From Caprella mutica (taxonomy: Eukaryota; Arthropoda; Malacostraca; Amphipoda; Caprellidae), in assembly GCA_947561585.1 (NCBI GenBank), contig CANNZV010001137.1, positions 115,246 through 179,245 of the forward strand: a stretch of 64,000 nucleotides of DNA, in the 5' to 3' direction. The notes under the pieces were generated by a model. The model was not told where the DNA came from and searched no databases. It saw only the letters and a list, made by a program, of their open reading frames with translations. Shown one piece after another: positions 45,594-64,000 of the stretch. The translations under genes were made by a program, and so were the position numbers. Position 1 is the stretch's first letter, and the number at the start of each line of letters is the position of its first letter.

Positions 45594-46158
45594 AAGGGGC
45601 AGTTCAGTCAAAATCAAACTATCGCCAAATTGGTCCTAAATCGATTTAGTATATTTATTTATGTAACATTAGAATATTCGTTTATTTTAGAAACGTTTAT
45701 ATAAAAAGTATATTGTAAATTAGTGGCGCCATCTGTGGACTGTGGTGGACCGCGTAACTAATCATTGCTAGTACGTAAATAAAATGATAACCAGTCCCAG
45801 ACTTGAATCGGTTATTAACTTATGAAAATGGTGAAAAGAATTTGTGTAATTGAAAACTGTCCTTCGAGTCAATTAGATTTAGTTTTGAAAAGAAAAACCA
45901 TCTCTTCATAAATTACCAGTTAATACTGTTGATATAAAAATTGTTCACATGTTATCAGCTGTAAAATGTAAACAAATAGTACAAAGTGGTGGCGCCATCT
46001 GTAGGAGGACGCAGGAACTAAATCGAATTTATAAAATATGTTATATATCGCTTATTATATTTTTTTCAACCGTTTAATTCTACAAGAATGTTTTATTCTT
46101 ACTAAGTGATCGTTCAACATTAATATTATGAAAACAAAAATTGAGTGAACTGCCCCTT
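45594..46158. mobile_element. TA-flanked MITE with two CTCF-like motifs
   Basis: AAGGGGCAGTTCAGTCAAAA.. / ..TTGAGTGAACTGCCCCTT, flanked by TA (45592-45593 and 46159-46160). 565 bp. Carries GTGGCGCCATCTGTGG at 45723-45738 and a close copy GTGGCGCCATCTGTAGG at about 45989-46005. Confidence 0.8.
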
Positions 46159-46756
46159 TAAAAAGTGCAGTGCGATGTGTACACACTAGGCATGAAGAGA
46201 TGCTGCACTTTTAACTGAAAATGTCGTTGTAATTTCAAAAATGAGAGATGTGAAACTTCAATTTCTTCGAGTAAAAAGTAGAAAAATAGGTAGTAATAAA
46301 GAATATTAAATACGTAACTACTTACCTAATTTGAGGGATCCTGCCTGTTTTAAACCGATTCAGCAAAACAATAACATATTTTTTTACCTCTTTATTTGCA
46401 TCATTTAAGTTAATTTATAATCGATTTAAATATTTTGGTGAGCTTTCTTCCCCCTGCTTTAATTATAAAAAACCGTTTTTATTAGCCTCAGACAAGGAAA
46501 ATCGTGGTGAAACTCAATCAGCTGTCAGATTGCTACTGAAAGTTGCTGCATCAGACTCAAAAGTATGCCCACTTTCAATACTCTCTTGGGCATATAAAGC
46601 TGCTCGAGTGGCACTTAATCAGCCAGTTTTTATTGTGTGTTGCGTGATCATTCACCTTTTAGTGCCTAGTGTGTACGGGACATAAGTACATAAATAAAAT
46701 GAATCCCCTGTGAATTTGTTCCATGTTTTAGTATAAGTGATTGGATACTGCTTTAA

Positions 46757-46800
46757 TGACGTCACTTTGTGAATAGGTAGATACTGCTTTAGTGACGTCA
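46757..46800. promoter_or_regulatory. Two CRE palindromes TGACGTCA in a 36-bp duplication
   Basis: TGACGTCA at 46757-46764 and 46793-46800, each preceded by GATACTGCTTTA. A full TGACGTCA is the cAMP-response-element consensus bound by CREB/ATF bZIP proteins. About 2.25 kb upstream of the ALDH9A1 start codon. Function is inferred only from the motif. Confidence 0.4.
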
Positions 46801-47160
46801 CGTTTATATGGTGCCTGTTACTTTTCCCTAAAGTCCCTTGTAATCTTCCATAAACGCAGGTGTATAATCTTGAACCGGTAATTATTATTGTCTTTTTTTT
46901 AAGTGTCTTTACCTGTTAGTGTTATCATAAGTAGGGTACATAGGTAGGTAACTAAATGACTAGGTATATGTAATAATGTAGGTAGATCCTCAAATCAAAT
47001 GTCATTCATTATTAAATAATTATATGAGTGTTTATAGTGCCTAATTAAGGTTAAACTACAGAATTTTACTTTTTAATTGGTAGACAGATTGACAGAACCC
47101 AGACCAATGACATATGACATGGGTCCCATGTTCCAGTCCAGAGGCAGCAGGCTGGCAAAC
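46801..47160. other. Upstream of ALDH9A1, nothing recognised
   Basis: AT-rich with scattered TAGGTA words. No element ends, promoter motif or exon identified. Confidence 0.4.
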
Positions 47161-48570
47161 TGTATGCCAATTTTGAGCTAAATTTTTTTATCAAATATTC
47201 TTAACCAAGCCAATTTTGACTCATTTTTGAAGATTTTAACCCAAAATCAACACAAGGAACCATGTTTAAGAGGCTGGAAAATTGTAAGCCAATTTTTGAG
47301 CCAAAATTTCACAAAAATTCTGAGCCAAGCCAATGGCCCAATTTGGCTCATTTTTGAAGATTTCAAGCCAAAATTAACATGGGAACATAGGAATTAATTC
47401 AAAATTTAAAGCCAAATAGACATATCAGAGTTTTGACCTTTTGAAATCTAAGCCAAATAATTGGCTTTAACTGACATACTCTGTAACATGGCATAGGAAT
47501 TAATTAAAAAATTTAAGCCAATTACATAGGTATATCTGAGTTTTGACCATTTTAAATACAAGACGAAGACTGTAAGCCATTAAAAAGCCAATGGCCACCA
47601 GGCCAATTACCTAATTGGCTTTAACTGACATATCTACTATACGTATACGGTTTATACCTAATACCTATAACATGGAACCCAGACTGTATTTCAAGGTAAA
47701 TTCCAGTTTATTCCAACGAATTGTTGGTGGAATTTTTCTTTGGTGAATTTGTGCTCTAGGTCCCCCACCGATTTTTGATATTTTGACACTATTAATAGGT
47801 AAAAGGAGCCATTTTAAGACGTTTTTCATGAATACCATTTGTTGTGGAAATGCTTTGTTTTCGGGATATAGCGCAATTAAATTTTTAATTTTGGTTGGAA
47901 CTTGGAAACTTGGAATAACATTAACATTAAGTTTGTAGAACACACAAGGCTTTTCCGCTTTTTAGATTTTTGTGACATGAAATCTTGGTTCCATGAAACC
48001 GTTAATGTAGTTCACTGTATCCACTAGTTTGTTGTACAACTTGTACAGCACATATGACATATCATGATTGATTAATGAACTGGCAGGGGGCCACTCTGTG
48101 ACTCTGGAAAATACCTTAGGCTAATACCTAGGTGAATTTTAGAGGCTAATTGCTGTGGATTATACAGTTCCAATTAATTTATTACTGTATTTTAAGGCTT
48201 GCTAAACTCCAACAGACTCAGACTTGAACAGAGTGATTAATCCATCAGAAAAGTCCACTTTTTCCAGAGTGGGCAGGGAAGTTTGGCCATTCGTGGGACT
48301 GCACACCCCTCTATATACATATTTGATTTGTGATGCTATATCTGGAAATTGGAATAAACTGCCCCTATTTTAACCTAACCTATCGGAAACTTAATTGTGC
48401 TGTATCTCGAAAACTAAGCATTTCCACAACAAATAGTATTCGTGAAAACATCTTAAAATGGCTCTTTTTACCTATATTAAGTGTCAAAATATCGAAAATT
48501 GGTGGGGGACCTAAAGCACAAATTTACCTTTTCTTTTTGATAATAATATTCCAAGTACAAAGTTGGTGAA
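47161..48570. mobile_element. Cluster of foldback repeats (GCCAATTTTTGAGCC and GGTCCCCCACC types)
   Basis: 47161-47670 holds inverted 'AAGCCAATTTTTGAGCC' and 'GAATTAATTCAAAATTT' blocks shared with 4290-4430 and 5240-5440. 47690-48570 is a palindromic element (GTGCTCTAGGTCCCCCACCG left, CGGTGGG-like complement right at 48500-48530) related to 4676-5525, with a truncated G-rich hairpin module at 48000-48095. The frames 47665-47943 and 48330-48569 are its two arms. Confidence 0.6.
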
Positions 48571-48613
48571 TTTTTTGTAATTATTCTTATGTTACAAACT
48601 TAGTTTTTCCCCA

Positions 48614-48830
48614 AGTTAAATAGTATGTCTCATAAACTCGCCATTTGTTTCTCCAGCTGACCAGCTCTCTCCAAAATTCAACCAGTTTTCTCCAAAATGG
48701 TCAAATTTTCATTAATTCTCTCCAAACTAACCTTGTAGCATAGGAGAAAAATAGATAAAACTCGCCATTTGCAATTAAAGGGCTCAAAATATCTGTCACA
48801 ACCTCGGACATGCTTTATTACTTGGGTTTT
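48614..48830. mobile_element. CAAGTAAAATAG-family element, uninterrupted copy
   Basis: AAGTTAAATAGTATGTCTC..GGACATGCTTTATTACTTGG. Gives the intact layout for the nested copies at 3482-4280 and 21931-22160. Confidence 0.65.
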
Positions 48831-49040
48831 TCCCATGTTGATGGTTGGGCCAAAGTATTAGAAATTGTTGGTGGATTTTTTCAGCTTCTTGAAAATGTAA
48901 GTAGAATTTCATGTACCAAATTATCCACATACAGACAGGCAATCAAGGATTCAAAATTTAAAGGTAGATAAACTAATCTTCATTTTTTCACAGATAAGTA
49001 GACTTACTCTGGTACGCTTTAATATATTTAAATAATAAAT

Positions 49041-58931
<9,891 letters not shown>

Positions 58932-59039
58932 ACGGGATAGGAACTAGGATAGAAGTGGATAGTAATTAGGGATAGGGTGGATAACTTATAGTCATTGTAA
59001 GTAGGATAACTTGGTTATTGTGGGTAGGGGTAGATAACT

Positions 59040-59355
59040 CATAGTAAATAAATAGAGAAGTAGGCTAATTTTCGAATTCATTGATGGTGAACTTGATCCG
59101 TTCTTCAAAAACGATGTAAACAAATGACGTCACACAAAGCACTGTCAAATATTAAAAAGTATTATTAGTTGAAAATTATAAGTGTAAAACGTGTTAAAAA
59201 AAACACAATTTTATTTAAGTTAATTTCCAAGAAAATGCACATTTAATTTTTATTCAATAACAAATAGAAAATAGCTACTCTGTGTGACGTCACTCAAAAT
59301 ATTTTCGGATGTTCCAATATTGTAGTTAGTATAATTTTCTATTTATTTACTATGG
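59040..59355. mobile_element. Palindromic MITE downstream of ALDH9A1, with CRE sites in both arms
   Basis: CATAGTAAATAAATAGA at 59040-59056 is inverted as TCTATTTATTTACTATG at 59339-59355, with GATAAC just outside both ends. Each arm has TGACGTCA (59125-59132, 59285-59292). Confidence 0.75.
59047..59052 (+). terminator. Candidate poly(A) signal AATAAA for ALDH9A1
   Basis: First AATAAA after the stop codon, 115 bases downstream. It falls inside the terminal repeat of the MITE at 59040-59355, so the element may supply the 3' end signal. A transcript end would be needed to confirm. Confidence 0.4.
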
Positions 59356-61330
59356 GATAACCACTGTGCTGTGAAGGGTAAACTATAAAATAATCTATAA
59401 AGCATTCAGTCAACATTTATTGTTAAATTAAAATTATCAAAAAATAGTACCTAGCTACCTACTTTGAGGTTAATTTTATTAATCGTCATTGCATATGTTT
59501 AATATCTCAACTGTTCAAATCTTTTCGTTTTAAGTAGCTAATTGAAGTGCCTTGGCTATAGTTTTATGGTTTATCGGGTAAGATCTGATTTATTGGACGC
59601 TTCCAGATCTCCGATCATACAATAAAATACATGGAAAGTTAACTATTTACAAGGATATAACTTAATTGAAATGAAAAACATAGTTCCTAAACAAGCCTCC
59701 CTATGACAGACTACACAAAATATTTCCTTCAAATAATATCAATGCATTATAAAGGTTGCATCACTCAGAACTTTACTGATTGAGTTGGTTCACTATACTG
59801 GGTACTTCATTACTCAGGACTCTACCAATTAGTATTGCTCACTATACAGGACTTCCTTATAGAAGAGTTGCACTGTATAATTTTAGATTTACTCGTTATT
59901 CTAATTGGCAGGTATCATGGATACCAATTTGAATAACTATTATGATATACCTTTTTATATATGAACGAAATCGTGTAACTGTCTAATAACTCGTAACTTA
60001 CCCTTTTTGTTGGGTAGAGTTATTCTCTTAGAACAAAATACTCTCATTTTAAGTTTTTATTTTATTTCATGACATTAAAAATAAGTTTTTTCTTCCATTA
60101 GTACATTCCATGTGGTTGTTGTACGTGTGATATAAATATTGACTATTTTATTTAATGGGTTTTGTTTTCACCCTTTTTACTTCCTTTAGGGTTTGTACTT
60201 TACCTTCAACCTCAGTTAGCTTTCTTATTTGAAAGGTGGATATATTTCTATAGTCTTCAACCCTTTCTATTGTAATTCACTGGCTGTTGGTGAATGGAAG
60301 AGAAGGGTGTGGGCCTCGAACTGTTGTAATTTGGATTAATCCTCAGGAACTCTATCCTCAAGCTGTCTGTGGTGAATGGAAGAGGAGTTGTGTTAGCGTA
60401 AATATCGCAATTGAATCTAATATCATCACGTAAAATGTAAATATCTTTTCTAACTACTTTATTTCATGATTAGGGTTGTTAGTTAGTTACAATATGCTTT
60501 TAAAATCATAGATCCTGAAAATATTATAGACTGATTCAATTAAAGACTATTCAATGGTTCTAAACAAGAGGTATATAGTATTCGATACCATTTCATTTCG
60601 TCTATGATATTCTTAAAAAATTGTCTCCGCTTTCTATGTCTACGAACGTTTCTTATTTTGAATCATGACTCGAAATAAGTAACCACTTTTACTAAAGTGA
60701 GTTGTACTTAAAGCGAGGCTGCCTGTAATTATTTACACAATAAAATTGTGTACCTAGGTATGTTAACTTAGCCCAATGCGCACCTTATATGATGGTAAAT
60801 TCCATGTCTATGAAGTGCATTGCTGTTATAGTTACATTATATAGAAGCTAGTTAATTTATTAGGGCTAAACCAGGACAAAGACATATGGACTGGGGTCAT
60901 ATTCCAAATTGGGAAAATTCCGTTCTTTAGAGTTTAGAGCCTAGCATACTATAAGCCAAAACAAAACCTGCCCCAATGGCATTATTATGGCCATACCCAT
61001 AGGTTCTATCTGAAGCTGTCAGTAGCCTGTGGGTATTGAAGAGAAGGGGGATAGCGTCCCTTAGGCTTTGGACGCCATCTAACCTAATGGTTATCGTTTA
61101 TATAGTGCTAAATGCTAATAAATAAATTATCAGTAAGAATTGAAATAAGCATCTGGACCAGTCAGTAGATGATGGATCAGATGCTGTTGTTATTTGACAA
61201 ATTGACTAGCACTAAGCCATGTTTTAAAGTATGGACAAAGTTGCCAGTATATTGGCGACCTTTTGAGAGGTTGAATAAGTTGGAAAACTTAAATAACAAG
61301 TAAATCACTCCAAAAATAATCTCAAGCAAG
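59356..61330. other. Intergenic, repeats only
   Basis: 59905-60005 is a half copy of the GGGTAA MITE with 'GGCAGGTATCATGGATACCAATT' as its centre. 60270-60380 and 61010-61060 carry a loose repeat 'CTGT..GTGAATGGAAGAGAAG'. 61217-61330 is a GTCGCCAG foldback copy. No gene signal. Confidence 0.5.
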
Positions 61331-61344
61331 AGAGGCGCACACTG

Positions 61345-64000
61345 AATTGCGGAAACGAGTAATTCGAGTAAACCGAGTAATTAAAATTGGCTGAATTACG
61401 GAAACGAGTAATTCGAGTAAACCGAGTAATTCGTTAATTGTTAATGTCTTTTAACTGTTGACACGTTAAGATGCGATAATTAATGATAGGATACTATATT
61501 AATAACGATAAAAACAAAATGTATGCAAAATATGTTTTTATCGAATTACTCGATTTCCGCGATTTCCTCTGATAGAGCAAAGTAATTCGAGTAAACTGAG
61601 TAATTGATGTTTTTTCAATTGTTAATTGATTTTAACTGTTGATACTTTATTAAAATGATAGTAAACAGTTATGAGACTATTCTAATAACTTTAAACAACA
61701 AAATGTATGCAAAAATATATAGTTTTATCGAATTACTCGATTTCCGCAATTTCCTCTGATACAGCAAAGTAATTCGAGTAAACTGAGTAATTGATGTTTT
61801 TTCAATTGTTAATTGATTTTAACAGTTGATACTTTATCAAAATGATAGTAAACAGTTATGAGACTATTTAAATAACTTCAAACAACAAAATGTATGCAAA
61901 ATATATATGTTTTTATCGAATTACTCGATTTCCGCGATTTCCTCTGATAGAGCAAAGTAATTCGAGTAAACTGAGTAATTGATGTTTTTTCAATTGCTAA
62001 TTGATTTTAACTGTTGATATTTTATTAAAATGATAGTAAACAGTTATGAGACTATTTTAATATTTTTAAACAACAAAATGTATGCAAAATATATATGTTT
62101 TTATCGAATTACTCGATTTCCGCGATTTCCTTTGATAGAGCAAAGTAATTCGAGTAAACTGAGTAATTGATGTTTTTCATTGTTAATTTATTTTAACTGT
62201 TGATACTTTATTAAAATGATAGTAAACAGTTATGAGACTATTTTAATAACTTTAAACAACAAAATGTATGCAAAATATATATGTTTTTATCGAATTACTC
62301 GATTTCCGCGATTTCCTCTGATAGAGCAAAGTAATTCGAGTAAACTGAGTAATTGATGTTTTTTCAATTGTTAATTGATTTTAACTGTTGATACTTTATT
62401 AAAATGATAGTAAACAGTTATGAGACTATTTTAATAACTTTAAACAACAAAATGTATGCAAAATATATATGTTTTTATCGAATTACTCGATTTCCGCGAT
62501 TTCCTCTGATAGAGCAAAGTAATACGAGTAAACTGAGTAATTGATGTTTTTTCAATTGTTAATTGATTTTAACTGTTGATACTTTATTAAAATGATAGTA
62601 AACAGTTATGAGACTATTTTAATAACTTTAAACAACAAAATGTATGCAAAATATATATAGTTTTATCGAATTACTCGATTTCCGCGATTTCCTCTGATAG
62701 AGCAAAGTAATTCGAGTAAACTGAGTAATTGATGTTTTTTCAATTGTTAATTGATTTTAACTGTTGATACTTTAATAAAATGATAGTAAACAGTTATGAG
62801 ACTATTCTAATAACTTTAATCAACAAAATGTATGCAAAATATATATAGTTTTATCGAATTACTCGATTTCCGCGATTTCCTCTGATAGAGCAAAGTAATT
62901 CGAGTAAACTGAGTAATTGATGTTTTTTCAATTGTTAATTGATTTTAACAGTTGATACTTTATCAAAATGATAGTAAACAGTTATGAGACTATTTTAATA
63001 ACTTTAAACAACAAAATGTATGCAAAATATATATGTTTTTATCGAATTACTCGATTTCCGCGATTTCCTCTGATAGAGCAAAGTAATTCGAGTAAACTGA
63101 GTAATTGATGTTTTTTCAATTGTTAATTGATTTTAACTGTTGATACTTTATAAAATGATAGTAAACAGTTATGAGACTATTTTAATAACTTTAAACAACA
63201 AAATGTATGCAAAATATATATGTTTTTATCGAATTACTCGATTTCCGCAATTTCCTCTGATAGAGCAAAGTAATTCGAGTAAACTGAGTAATTGATGTTT
63301 TTTCAATTGTTAATTGATTCTAACTGTTGATACTTTATTAAAATGATAGTAAACAGTTATGAGACTATTTTAATAACTTTAAACAACAAAATGTATGCAA
63401 AATATATATGTTTTTATCGAATTACTCGATTTCCGCGATTTCCTCTGATACAGCAAAGTAATTCGAGTAAACTGAGTAATTGATGTTTTTTCAATTGTTA
63501 ATTGATTTTAACTGTTGATACTTTATTAAAATGATAGTAAACAGTTATGAGACTATTTTAATAACTTTAAACAACAAAATGTATGCAAAATATATATAGT
63601 TTTATCGAATTACTCGATTTCCGCGATTTCCTCTGATAGAGCAAAGTAATTCGAGTAAACTGAGTAATTGATGTTTTTTCAATTGTTAATTGATTTTAAC
63701 TGTTGATACTTTATTAAAATGATAGTAAACAGTTATGAGACTATTTTAATAACTTTAAACAACAAAATGTATGCAAAATATATATGTTTTTTATCGAATT
63801 ACTCGATTTCCGCGATTTCCTCTGATAGAGCAAAGTAATTCGAGTAAACTGAGTAATTGATGTTTTTTCAATTGTTAATTGATTTTAACTGTTGATACTT
63901 TATTAAAATGATAGTAAACAGTTATGAGACTATTTTAATAACTTTAAACAACAAAATGTATGCAAAATATATATAGTTTTATCGAATTACTCGATTTCCG
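61345..64000. repeat. 188-bp satellite, at least 14 units, continuing beyond the window
   Basis: The landmark CGAATTACTCGATTTCCGC occurs at 61542, 61729, 61917, 62105, 62291, 62479, 62667, 62855, 63043, 63230, 63418, 63606, 63795 and 63983: spacing 186-189, mostly 188. Units are very similar (a few substitutions each). Each holds short inverted motifs CGAATTACTCG and GTAATTCGAG. 61345-61440 has two shorter units 'GGAAACGAGTAATTCGAGTA' at the array edge. No coding frame persists. Confidence 0.97.

Larger units (their letters stand above)
44925..46684. mobile_element. Element with GTACACACTAG inverted ends, filled by two later insertions
   Basis: TATGCCCTGTACACACTAG at the left and CTAGTGTGTACGGGACATA at the right, each next to GGCACTAAAAG. 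Inside sit the TTAA-type element 45001-45590 and, immediately beside it, the MITE 45594-46158. The remaining interior (46160-46620) is non-coding. Confidence 0.7.

Overview
The window reads as a repeat-saturated, AT-rich arthropod (most likely insect) nuclear genome. Introns carry GT..AG borders, two multi-exon genes are recognisable by protein similarity, and a third locus encodes an OS-D/chemosensory-type secreted protein, a family essentially confined to arthropods. I cannot assign species or order. Nothing prokaryotic, viral or organellar is seen, and no rRNA or tRNA gene was recognised.

Layout. 1-3.2 kb is a decayed non-LTR retrotransposon cut off inside its reverse transcriptase. 3.2-17.9 kb has no host gene that I can support: it is a nest of palindromic DNA transposons (hAT-like elements with 8-bp target duplications, TA-flanked mariner-like MITEs, a TTAA-flanked element, a 2.2-kb inverted repeat) plus a decayed Tc1-like transposase at 12.7-13.4 kb. 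17.9-24.7 kb is a complete 7-exon minus-strand malectin gene (ER glycan-binding membrane protein). 27.2-29.2 kb is a minus-strand chemosensory-type gene lacking only its initiator exon; two further orphan exons of the same style lie at 31.5 and 37.9 kb, so the locus is a tandem duplicate or uses alternative 5' exons. 38.3-39.9 kb is a 1,592-bp Tc1/mariner element with a dead transposase. 40-49 kb is repeats again. 49.0-58.9 kb is a complete 11-exon plus-strand ALDH9A1-type aldehyde dehydrogenase (514 aa). 61.3-64.0 kb is a 188-bp satellite running off the end of the window.

The genes are not functionally linked: ER glycoprotein quality control, secreted small-molecule binding, and aminoaldehyde oxidation. 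The main interest is in the non-coding DNA. Intron 5 of the ALDH9A1 gene holds 166 copies of a 20-bp repeat in which each unit resembles a 3' splice site (branch-point-like CTAAC, pyrimidine tract, AG), and the array runs directly into the authentic acceptor of exon 6. An 82-bp perfect palindrome and its relatives recur at eight or so places inside different host elements, and one copy carries matching substitutions in both arms. Transposable elements near the genes carry nuclear-receptor-like half-site arrays, CTCF-like motifs, cAMP-response-element palindromes and a candidate poly(A) signal.
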